The translations under genes were made by a program, and so were the position numbers. Positions 53,289-61,586 of a stretch of 64,000 nt of DNA are shown here, piece after piece. Origin of the DNA: Bacteroidota bacterium. GTDB lineage: Bacteria > Bacteroidota > Bacteroidia > AKYH767-A > 2013-40CM-41-45. The notes below the pieces were generated by a model that was not told the DNA's origin, did no database searches, and worked only from the letters and a program-made list of their open reading frames with translations. How positions within the stretch are numbered: position 1 is the stretch's first letter; the number at the start of each line of letters is the position of its first letter. Where the stretch lies: NCBI GenBank assembly GCA_003389385.1, contig QQVM01000004.1, positions 62,001-126,000 on the forward strand, given 5' to 3'.

Positions 53289-54308
53289 TTAAACTTTATT
53301 CCCCCAAAGCCGGAGTCTGCTGACACCACCGTCAGGGAAAATATTCAGACGCACATGACTCAGCGCATCATGCTTCATTATTTCATTTTCAAAATAATGT
53401 TCATGATCCGCCTGCAGTTTCTGACGGTCGAGAATCGGAAACCATTTTATGGACGGATCATCAGGATTAAACGCATTGTCATTATTGACCAATGTTCCTT
53501 CTATGCTGCATGTGTCAGGGTAGTTTCCCTTAAAGTGACAGGTATCAACCAATATTTTTTGGATACGTCCTTTGTGTCCAAGTCGAATAATAACCCAGTC
53601 ACGGTTTCCAGGGGTACGGTTTCTCTTCGTTTCCCATCCGTCGCCCATATTCACACCTCTTCCGGGCATGAGCAGGTTATCCATATGTGAAAAGAACATG
53701 TCATTGCATAATACTGCTTTAGCACCGTTGAGTGCCGAAGCCAGATCAATGACTTCATCATTTTTTACTTTACTCCAGTCTTTGAAAACTTCACCGTACA
53801 CTTTTAGTCTGGCGACACCTCCATCAGGATAAATATTTAATCTCAAGTGGGTGTACACATTTTCAGAGCTGCAGGGATAAAAATTTTGTGAGCCTGGATT
53901 TAAAGGTGATTTGGCCAGAATTTCTGTCCATTTGATTTCAGAAGAAGTCAGAGTTTTTACATCAGGATCACCTTCCAGATTAACAGCTTCTATGGAGGCG
54001 AAGGGAGGGTGATTTCCCAGAAAATGATTCGTGTCAATGTCAAAACCGTGAATACGTCCTGGCGCACCGAGTTTCAGTATACACCAGTCGTGACCAGGTA
54101 CTCTTTTACGCCTCGATTCCCAGCCATCCATCCACTTGCCGCGGTCTGTATATTTATCCGCGATAAAAATCCCTCGCCCTGGTTTTACAAGATTTTCCAT
54201 CTCAGCGAAAAAATCATCGCTGCAGGCAAGCGCTCTTGCTCCGAGTTTTTCAGCCGCAAGATTGAGCTTACTTGTGTAAGCGGGGCTCTCTTTCACTGTT
54301 TCAGTCAT
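53289..54308 (-). CDS. alc: Allantoicase
   Basis: A 339-residue hydrolase converting allantoate to ureidoglycolate and urea. The chain holds two allantoicase repeats. In the first, GWESRRKRVPGHDW leads to DIDTNHFLGN; in the second, GWETKRNRTPGNRDW leads to DTCHFKGN. The length is normal for the eukaryote-like allantoicase. Its start overlaps the allB stop by 8 nt and its stop is 1 nt from uraD, so it is firmly inside the operon. Confidence 0.96.
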   Translation of the reverse strand: MTETVKESPAYTSKLNLAAEKLGARALACSDDFFAEMENLVKPGRGIFIADKYTDRGKWMDGWESRRKRVPGHDWCILKLGAPGRIHGFDIDTNHFLGNHPPFASIEAVNLEGDPDVKTLTSSEIKWTEILAKSPLNPGSQNFYPCSSENVYTHLRLNIYPDGGVARLKVYGEVFKDWSKVKNDEVIDLASALNGAKAVLCNDMFFSHMDNLLMPGRGVNMGDGWETKRNRTPGNRDWVIIRLGHKGRIQKILVDTCHFKGNYPDTCSIEGTLVNNDNAFNPDDPSIKWFPILDRQKLQADHEHYFENEIMKHDALSHVRLNIFPDGGVSRLRLWGNKV

Positions 54309-55656
54309 TGTTTCTCAATAGAATTTTTCCGGGGGGCGAAGATACAAATGAACCTTTGTCATAGACAAGTGCTCCGCCAACATAAGTTTTTTCCACCAGT
54401 CCGGACAGCAACAGACCCTCATATGGACTCACCGGGTGCTTGTATTTAATGAGTGGTTTTGTCACCTTCATTTTTTTGTGTGGGTTCCATATCACAAGAT
54501 CAGCGTCATTGCCAACTTTGATTTCGCCTTTTTGGTGCAATCCAAGAAATTCCGCTACTCCCCGGCTCATCCATTGATTGATATCCTTCACATATTTATT
54601 GTTTTTCTCAGCCAGGCTCCACATAATCGGAAGCGAGAATTGTATCGATGCGATCCCTCCCCAGGCATCCAGAAGATTTCCAGTGAATAGTTCTTTCATT
54701 TCGGGAGGCGCAGGACTGTGATCAGTCACTACGAAATCAATTAGTCCTTCTGCAAGCGCATTCCACAATTTTTCATTGTTTTCTTTTTCTCGAATGGGCG
54801 GTGCACACTTGAATCGTGTATCTGCATCAGGAATTTCTTCCGCATTGAAATACAGATAATGCGGACAGGTTTCAACGCTCAAAGGCAATCCCTTAGCTTT
54901 AGCTTCGCTGATCATCTGCAATGCATTTGATGAGGAAAGATGCACGATGTGCGAACGGACTTTGTGTTTTTCACAAAGCTGAATGATGGCTTCAATGGCT
55001 TTATCTTCCCAGCTGGCAGGACGTGAATGAAGATAAGCGAGGTAGGAATGAGGATTCTTTCTTAATTCTTGAATGCCTGGTCCGGGTACATCTAACTCTG
55101 CATGTACCAGCAATGGAATGTCAAGCTTTGACAGGAGAGAGGCGATTTTCTCCAGGTGTTTCAGAGTCGTGTTTGGAAACTCATCAATACCGGAATGAGT
55201 GAGAAAAACTTTGAAACCAAAAACTCCATCTTTAGCAAGAGGCTCAAGTTCTTTCTCATTGTCTGGAACAATGCCTCCCCAGAATCCGCAATTGACAAAA
55301 AGTTTTCCAGCAGAGGCTTCTAACTTTGCTTTCAAATTTTTCGTACTTGTTGTAACCGGACTGGAATTCAGCGGCATATCTATAAGTGTCGTCACTCCGC
55401 CGGCTGCCGCGGCTTTGGTGGCAGTTTCGAATCCTTCCCAGTCAGTCCGGCCCGGTTCATTAATGTGAACATGGCAGTCGATCAGACCGGGCATCAGAAC
55501 GGATTCTCCGGCAGACTCGATTTTCTTTGCCATCTCCTTACCTGCTTTACCTTCTACAATACCGCTGATCTTTCCTTCGGAAATCAGTACGCTTACATCA
55601 CTCAATCCTTCGGGAAGCAATGTTTTTTTGCAATAGATGGCAAGATCGGCAGTCAT
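54301..55656 (-). CDS. allB: Allantoinase
   Basis: A 451-residue cyclic amidohydrolase that opens allantoin to allantoate. The binuclear metal site includes HVH (His62, His64), the carboxylated Lys149 in GFKVFLTHSG, His185 in VHAELD, another His in IVHLSS near residue 240, and Asp in VTDHSPAP near 313. These match the allantoinase/dihydropyrimidinase subfamily, and the neighbours decide for allantoinase. It is preceded by puuD (110-nt gap, the largest in the operon) and overlaps alc by 8 nt. Confidence 0.95.
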   Translation of the reverse strand: MTADLAIYCKKTLLPEGLSDVSVLISEGKISGIVEGKAGKEMAKKIESAGESVLMPGLIDCHVHINEPGRTDWEGFETATKAAAAGGVTTLIDMPLNSSPVTTSTKNLKAKLEASAGKLFVNCGFWGGIVPDNEKELEPLAKDGVFGFKVFLTHSGIDEFPNTTLKHLEKIASLLSKLDIPLLVHAELDVPGPGIQELRKNPHSYLAYLHSRPASWEDKAIEAIIQLCEKHKVRSHIVHLSSSNALQMISEAKAKGLPLSVETCPHYLYFNAEEIPDADTRFKCAPPIREKENNEKLWNALAEGLIDFVVTDHSPAPPEMKELFTGNLLDAWGGIASIQFSLPIMWSLAEKNNKYVKDINQWMSRGVAEFLGLHQKGEIKVGNDADLVIWNPHKKMKVTKPLIKYKHPVSPYEGLLLSGLVEKTYVGGALVYDKGSFVSSPPGKILLRNND

Positions 55657-55766
55657 ACGCTCAGTAACTGTTTTATATCAACATGCTCTGAATTCTCAGA
55701 GTCCTTAATTGTCCGAAGATCTGAATAAATTATATTCCTGAGTAGAGAAAAATTCCCAAAGAACAT

Positions 55767-57095
55767 TTACTGGTTAAGCACAGAGCCCTGGCTGATCCAA
55801 CGACCCAGCAATTCCCTTTCCTCTTCGGTGATTTCAGTTTTATTTCCCTGAGGCATCGTTTTGGTCTGGACTACTCTCACCATTATTCTATCTGCCATGT
55901 TCCTGATCTGATCCGGACTTTCAAGAATGACTCCGCCTGCAGCTGTAGCATGTTCCGGATCGCTTGGTTTTTGTGCATGGCAACTCTGGCAGCGCTTTTG
56001 GATTACCGCGCTGACTTCAGTGAATGATGCAGGTTCACCTCCTATTTCTGTCTTCTTCGGAGCGGTTACAATGACAAGTGATATGAGAGCGATAAAACTG
56101 AATGGCAGAATCCAGAATGCGTTTCTTCCTTTTTCATATAAGTTGATATAATGTCTTACAGCTACACTTGCCAGAGTGAGTCCGGCAAGTACCGCCCAAT
56201 TGAAAGCATTACCATAGGTTGTAGGAAAATGTCCGCTGATCATGATGAAGATCACCGGAAGCGTGATGTAATTGTTGTGAAGAGATCTGAGGCCGGCGGT
56301 TTTTCCCAGTGTCGGATCAAGAGGCAGCCCGAGCTTTGCTGCTTTTACCAGGGCCTTCTGCGAGGGAATAATGGTAAAGAATACATTGCCGGCCATGATT
56401 GTTCCGAGCAAGGCGCCAACATGCATGAAAGCTGCCCTTCCGCTGAGGAATTGGGAAAGGAAAAAAGATATAAGGATTACAATTGAGAATCCTGTGAGGG
56501 CGAAGGTTTTTTTCTTTTCGAGCAATTTTGTCTTGCATAGAAAGTCATAACAAAACCATCCTGCTACAAGGGTCCCGACACTCAAAAGAATTGCATTTAA
56601 AGGAGAGATGTCTGAAACGGCAGGATCCACAAGCACGGATTTGGCGTTTATATAATATACCAATACCAACAGGATGCACCCCGTCAACCATGTGAAATAA
56701 GCTTCATACTTAAACCAGTGCAGGTGTTGCGGAATTTTTTCCGGAGCCACTTTGTATTTTTCTACATAGTAAAATCCGCCGCCGTGTATCGCCCAAAGAT
56801 TTCCTGCAAGTTCATCACGAAGATTTTCTGTGCGGTTCAGACTGTTTTCTAAAAAAATGAAATAGAACGATGCTCCTATCCAACTGATACCTAAAATTAC
56901 GTGAGCCCAGCGGAAAACAAGATTCATCCATTCCAGAACATGAGCTTCAGTTCCTGAGAAAGTTGCTGCAATGTAAATTCCATATCCAAGCACAATTAGT
57001 ACAGCAAGCCAAATAGTGACTTTCCTGTACATTGTGATCTGATCCAAAGATTCTCTCAGGTGTTCTAATTCCTGTTGCTCCTTCTTTTCCTGCAT
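55767..57095 (-). CDS. puuD: Urate oxidase, membrane cytochrome c type (PuuD)
   Basis: A 442-residue membrane protein of the PuuD type, which oxidises urate to 5-hydroxyisourate and delivers electrons to a respiratory chain instead of oxygen directly. About eight or nine hydrophobic helices form the urate-oxidising domain in the first 330 residues. The C-terminal periplasmic cytochrome c has the haem motif CQSCH (369-373) and an axial Met at TKTMPQG (Met414). The usual soluble uricase is absent from the window, so this is probably the urate oxidase of the pathway. Xanthine dehydrogenase lies 39 nt upstream. Confidence 0.92.
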   Translation of the reverse strand: MQEKKEQQELEHLRESLDQITMYRKVTIWLAVLIVLGYGIYIAATFSGTEAHVLEWMNLVFRWAHVILGISWIGASFYFIFLENSLNRTENLRDELAGNLWAIHGGGFYYVEKYKVAPEKIPQHLHWFKYEAYFTWLTGCILLVLVYYINAKSVLVDPAVSDISPLNAILLSVGTLVAGWFCYDFLCKTKLLEKKKTFALTGFSIVILISFFLSQFLSGRAAFMHVGALLGTIMAGNVFFTIIPSQKALVKAAKLGLPLDPTLGKTAGLRSLHNNYITLPVIFIMISGHFPTTYGNAFNWAVLAGLTLASVAVRHYINLYEKGRNAFWILPFSFIALISLVIVTAPKKTEIGGEPASFTEVSAVIQKRCQSCHAQKPSDPEHATAAGGVILESPDQIRNMADRIMVRVVQTKTMPQGNKTEITEEERELLGRWISQGSVLNQ

Positions 57096-57134
57096 GTATT
57101 ATTTACTCCGATTTTAATGAAAGCTACTCCATTA

Positions 57135-59468
57135 CTAATTGGCTTTTTCAATTTTCATCCTTTGCTTAATATCTTCTACTGATAGAAGGATCAATTCATT
57201 TGTAGCCGGAAGTTTAAACATCGGCTCCAGTTTATGATCGGCAACAGATGAAATTGCATCCTTAATTGCAAGCCATGTGCTCATTGCAAGCATGAAGGGT
57301 GGCTCTGCTACAGCCTTGCTTTTGCGTATGGCATTAGGATTCGGAACGTTTTTCAGCAGACTTACACGAAAGTCTTCGGGCATGTCTGTCACAGCCGGGA
57401 TTTTGTATGTATCAGGTGAATGATTCAACAGGTTTCCCGCTTTGTCGTGTTTCACTTCTTCTGTCGTGACCCAGCCAAGTCCTTGAATGAAGCCCCCTTC
57501 AATTTGTCCAATGTCTATACCTTCATTGATTGTGTCACCTACATCGTGCAGTATGTCAGTTCGCAGATGTTTTACATAACCTGTCAGAGTATCCACCAGA
57601 ACTTCACTTACAGCCATTCCGAATGCAAAATAATTGAATGGTTTTCCCCAGCCTTTAACTTTATCCCATCCGATATTAGGCGTTTTATAGAATCCGGTTG
57701 CGCTTAAACTTACCTGGTTCAAATGTGCAAGTACACATGCTTCGTCGAGTGATATCTTTCTGTCAGGATACAAACTATCAATAATGCTGTTATTTTGAAA
57801 GAGGATATGTTCAACATTTGTGATCTTTTCCGGCCTCTTTTTATTAAACTCATCCACCATCAAAATTGCCAGTCTTCTTTTGATTTTTTCAATCGCGTCT
57901 TTGACAGCCATTCCGTTGAGATCTGTTCCGGCTGATGCTGCTGTGGCTGATGTGTTCGGAACTTTTGAGGTATTGGTGGCATTCACTTTCACTTTGTCAA
58001 GCGTTACTCCCATTTCAGCAGCTGCAATTTGGGCGATCTTGGTATGTAGTCCCTGGCCCATCTCTGTGCCTCCGTGATTCACCAGCAATGTTCCGTCTTT
58101 ATACAAATTCACCAGTGCGCCAGCCTGGTTCAGGAATGATGTTGTAAAAGATATTCCGAACTTCACAGGTGTCATCGCCATTCCTTTTTTAACATAAGGT
58201 GATGTTTGATTGAAGCGGTTTATTTCCTTCCTCCTCTGATCATAATCTGATGACTTTTTAATTTGATCGTATATAAGGTCCAATCGGTTCAATTCGACCT
58301 TTTGTCCGTAGTGTGTGACATTGTTGCTCTCATGTTTGTAAAAATTAAGCTTCCGGATTTTTTCAGAATCAGTTTTAAGTTGTCGCGCAATCCGATCCAT
58401 GATTTGCTCAATACCGGCCATTCCCTGTGGTCCGCCGAATCCCCTGAAAGCTGTATTAGACGGTAGGTTTGTACGGTATGCCTTGCCCCTGACAAGCATG
58501 TGTGGAATAAAATAACAATTGTCTGCATGTAACATAGCTCGCTCAAGAATAGCCATGCTGAGATCTGTTGCGCATCCTGCATCTGTATGCTGGTCGACAA
58601 TTAATGCATGAATTTTTCCTTCATGATCAAATCCAGCTTCATATTGAATTATGAAAGGATGTCTCTTTCCCGTAATTTTTTGATCATCATCCCTGAAAAG
58701 ACGGATTTTTACAGGCCTTCCAGTTTTATATGCAAGTAGTGCCGTCCATGCCGCTGTATGATTGGCTTGTGTTTCTTTTCCTCCGAAAGCTCCACCCATA
58801 CGTCTTGTCTCCACTACGATTTCATTTTTCGGAAGTCCGAGCACTTCGGCAACTATTGCCTGAGTTTCGGAAGGATGTTGGGTGGATGAAAATACATTCA
58901 TCTCATTCCCTTCTCCCGGGATACAAAGACAACTTTGAGTTTCCAGATACCAATGTTCCTGAGCGCCGGTTTCTATTTCGCCGACGATTCTGTGTTTGCA
59001 GCTTAAGAGCTCTTGTTCAGGATCGCCTCGTTTCATTGTTCTTTCAGGAGCCAATAGAAGATTGCGGCTGATGGCACTGCGTAAATCTGTGACTGCTTCA
59101 AGAACTTCGTATTGTATCCTTATAAGTTTTTCTGCTTCAATAGCCGCACTTTCTGTTTCGGCTGCGATGAGGACAATGGCTTGTCCGACACATATCACTT
59201 CAGATTCCGCAAGGCAGGGTTCATCGTGCACTACAGGACCCATCTGATTTTGTCCGGGAATATCTTTCCAGCTGAGGATAGCATGAACCCCTGCAATTTT
59301 CTTCGCTTCCGCTGTATCTATTTTAAGGATTTTAGCATGTGCATGTTTGCTGTATACCACCCGTCCATGCAGAATTGTAGACGGCATTGGAATGTCATCA
59401 ATGTACACCGATTTGCCGCTCACATGTTTCGCGGCGCTGTCATGCGGTATATTTAGTTTCATGTTCAT
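57135..59468 (-). CDS. xdhB: Xanthine dehydrogenase, molybdopterin-binding subunit
   Basis: A 777-residue large subunit that oxidises hypoxanthine and xanthine to urate. Its molybdenum cofactor site shows GGAFGGKE, FRGFGGPQG (substrate Arg) and QGLHTKIAQ. The catalytic Glu722 lies in AEPPFMLA, where the usual GEPP has become AEPP but the Glu is kept. The length is standard for a three-subunit-type enzyme. The start overlaps the xdhA stop by ATGA; another ATG at 59462 is possible. puuD is 39 nt downstream. Confidence 0.95.
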   Translation of the reverse strand: MNMKLNIPHDSAAKHVSGKSVYIDDIPMPSTILHGRVVYSKHAHAKILKIDTAEAKKIAGVHAILSWKDIPGQNQMGPVVHDEPCLAESEVICVGQAIVLIAAETESAAIEAEKLIRIQYEVLEAVTDLRSAISRNLLLAPERTMKRGDPEQELLSCKHRIVGEIETGAQEHWYLETQSCLCIPGEGNEMNVFSSTQHPSETQAIVAEVLGLPKNEIVVETRRMGGAFGGKETQANHTAAWTALLAYKTGRPVKIRLFRDDDQKITGKRHPFIIQYEAGFDHEGKIHALIVDQHTDAGCATDLSMAILERAMLHADNCYFIPHMLVRGKAYRTNLPSNTAFRGFGGPQGMAGIEQIMDRIARQLKTDSEKIRKLNFYKHESNNVTHYGQKVELNRLDLIYDQIKKSSDYDQRRKEINRFNQTSPYVKKGMAMTPVKFGISFTTSFLNQAGALVNLYKDGTLLVNHGGTEMGQGLHTKIAQIAAAEMGVTLDKVKVNATNTSKVPNTSATAASAGTDLNGMAVKDAIEKIKRRLAILMVDEFNKKRPEKITNVEHILFQNNSIIDSLYPDRKISLDEACVLAHLNQVSLSATGFYKTPNIGWDKVKGWGKPFNYFAFGMAVSEVLVDTLTGYVKHLRTDILHDVGDTINEGIDIGQIEGGFIQGLGWVTTEEVKHDKAGNLLNHSPDTYKIPAVTDMPEDFRVSLLKNVPNPNAIRKSKAVAEPPFMLAMSTWLAIKDAISSVADHKLEPMFKLPATNELILLSVEDIKQRMKIEKAN

Positions 59469-60928
59469 TGTCCTGACTTTGTTTTTAACTCTTCAGAATG
59501 AAAATGAAATTTTGTCAGCAAATTTCTTGCAGCAAGACGGCGAAATTCATCACCGGATCTTGCGTCAGAAATAGGTGTGAAGAAACTGTAAACTAATTCA
59601 CCTGCCTGTTCCGCATTGGAAGCTGTCCATTCCTTGCCTTGCAGAAATTCTTCAGCCGCAGCCGCTCGCATGGTTTTAGCTGCCATCCCTCCAAATGCAA
59701 GTATCGCACTTGAAATAAAACCATTTTCAATTTTCAAATTGAATCCTGCATTTACGGTCGCTATATCGAGATCTTTTCTTTTGGAGACTTTGTGTGACCA
59801 GATGATTTCATTTTTACCGGGGATTGGTATCCTTACTCCTGAAATGATTTCATCAGGCCTGATGACAGTCTTTCTGTATGAAACTATAAATTCATTCATT
59901 GAAACTTCTCTCTTTCCGGATAAACTTTCCAGAATCACACTAGCATTATAAGCCATTAGGACAGGCAGGGTGTCTCCGATTGGAGATGCTGAACCCAGAT
60001 TGCCGCCAAGAGTTGCCAGCATACGAATTTGCCTGGAGCCAAATACGGAAAGAATATCATACAAGGCCGGAAGTTTTTCCTTTATACCTACTCTAAGGTC
60101 CTCAAGGTTTAGTCCTGAGCCAATTTTTATTTCAGCAGATGATATGCTGAGTTCCTTCAATTCCTTAATTGCAGACAAATCCAGAATGGAACTCAATAGT
60201 TCATGCTTTTTTGTTACTCTTAATGCTGTGTCTGTCGCGCTTGATATAATGATGCCCTCCTGATTATCTGCTCTCCACTTTAAGGCATCCTGTATATTAT
60301 TGGGTTGAAAATATCTTTGTGAAGATGTCTCTATGATGACATCAGGATGCTCAGCGCGAAGAGCTAGGAGCATTTGAGACATATCTTTTTCAGATTCACT
60401 GAAATGATCTTTCCCTTTCTGAACACATGCCTTTGCTGCAGCTTCAACGATGGGTCTGTAACCTGTGCAACGACATAAGTTTCCGGTTAGGGAATCCTTT
60501 ATTTCTGCTGTATCTGGATTGTTGCAATTTTTGTAAAGCCCAAAGAGTGACATTACAATTCCGGGAGTACAGTATCCACACTGACTTCCATTCTCTTCCA
60601 CCATGCTCTTCTGAATAGGATGCATTTCGCCGTCTTCCAAATGTTCCACAGTGATGATCTGTTTGCCATGCATCATTGGAAGAAAAACCAGGCAGGAATC
60701 TATTGCAGAATATTTCAATCGTCCATCATGAGTTTCTGCCATGACCACAGTGCATGCCCCACAGTCCCCTTCAGCGCATCCTTCCTTTGTTCCTGTCATG
60801 CATTCAGTTTCACGCAGGTAACGTAACAAGGTAGTTGTGGGTGAAAGATTTTTGCCGTCAATTGTGATGGTTTTTTTCTCTTTACCCAGCAGAAAGCTGA
60901 TTTTGTCCGTCTTCGAGTTTGCTGACAT
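59465..60928 (-). CDS. xdhA: Xanthine dehydrogenase, FAD and iron-sulfur subunit
   Basis: A 487-residue small subunit that passes electrons from the molybdenum site through two [2Fe-2S] clusters to FAD and NAD. The first cluster ligands are Cys51, Cys56, Cys59 and Cys79 (GCAEGDCGACT), the second Cys117, Cys120, Cys152 and Cys154 (QCGYC and LCRCTGYRP). The FAD domain occupies about residues 205-370, with TLGGNLGSASPIGD as a signature, and is followed by the CO-dehydrogenase flavoprotein C-terminal domain. It is the first gene of the purine operon. The 172-nt gap upstream should carry the promoter; the minus strand contains TAATTTAG, one mismatch from the -7 consensus. Confidence 0.95.
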   Translation of the reverse strand: MSANSKTDKISFLLGKEKKTITIDGKNLSPTTTLLRYLRETECMTGTKEGCAEGDCGACTVVMAETHDGRLKYSAIDSCLVFLPMMHGKQIITVEHLEDGEMHPIQKSMVEENGSQCGYCTPGIVMSLFGLYKNCNNPDTAEIKDSLTGNLCRCTGYRPIVEAAAKACVQKGKDHFSESEKDMSQMLLALRAEHPDVIIETSSQRYFQPNNIQDALKWRADNQEGIIISSATDTALRVTKKHELLSSILDLSAIKELKELSISSAEIKIGSGLNLEDLRVGIKEKLPALYDILSVFGSRQIRMLATLGGNLGSASPIGDTLPVLMAYNASVILESLSGKREVSMNEFIVSYRKTVIRPDEIISGVRIPIPGKNEIIWSHKVSKRKDLDIATVNAGFNLKIENGFISSAILAFGGMAAKTMRAAAAEEFLQGKEWTASNAEQAGELVYSFFTPISDARSGDEFRRLAARNLLTKFHFHSEELKTKSGQ

Positions 60929-61100
60929 AGTCTGAATAAGATGGCTAAATTAATCATATTGCAAGCAAATACGTTCCTGCCTGCTTTCATTTTTAAGACT
61001 TATTAAGCAGCTTCTTGTGTATAAAAATTGACGAACCAGCATATTGCCTTCCTTTATTAGCAGGGCCTTTCGTAAATTTACATGACAGAAATATGCTGCC

Positions 61101-61586
61101 ATGCTGACTTACAGGTATTCATTACTTCTATTAATTCTTGCATTGAAATTCTCCCTGGCTTCTTTCGCGCAGAAACCCGGAAATGACAATGCTGGTGTGC
61201 GATCTGCGGCTATAATACTTACAGTTAAAGGGCAGGCTGCGAGAATCCAGAACGTGGAATTGTATAGTTTGAAAGTTTATACTGGTAGCGCCAAGTTTCT
61301 ATACGGGCCGGAGTCAGTATTTACGAATAATCCGGTATTCATTCAGGTATATGATTCTGAAGGGATGGAAATATTTAATGGCTATGTCGACAATCCACTT
61401 CAAGAGCGACTTGAGAGCTTTAACCCAGATGGAAGCATAGAACGTACGGAAATCATCAGAGATAAGGGGGCATTAAATTTCAAATTCAGATTATCAGATT
61501 CCATCGGATACTATACAGTAAAAGTTTATCAGATTTTAAGTGAAGAGAAAGTGTTGGCAGACACACTGCAAATTGAGGTCAAATGA
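61101..61586 (+). CDS. Small exported beta-rich protein coupled to an M64 peptidase
   Basis: A 161-residue protein with a signal peptide ending near SFAQK. The mature chain is a sequence of short strands, with the strongest (FIQVYDSEGMEIFNGYV) in the middle, likely a beta-sandwich of about 100-130 residues. I do not recognise the family. Its TGA overlaps the next ATG (ATGA), so it is translationally coupled to an M64 peptidase. M64 enzymes often carry an N-terminal beta-sandwich domain in one chain, so this gene may be that domain encoded separately. That is inference from layout alone. Confidence 0.72.
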   Translation: MLTYRYSLLLLILALKFSLASFAQKPGNDNAGVRSAAIILTVKGQAARIQNVELYSLKVYTGSAKFLYGPESVFTNNPVFIQVYDSEGMEIFNGYVDNPLQERLESFNPDGSIERTEIIRDKGALNFKFRLSDSIGYYTVKVYQILSEEKVLADTLQIEVK

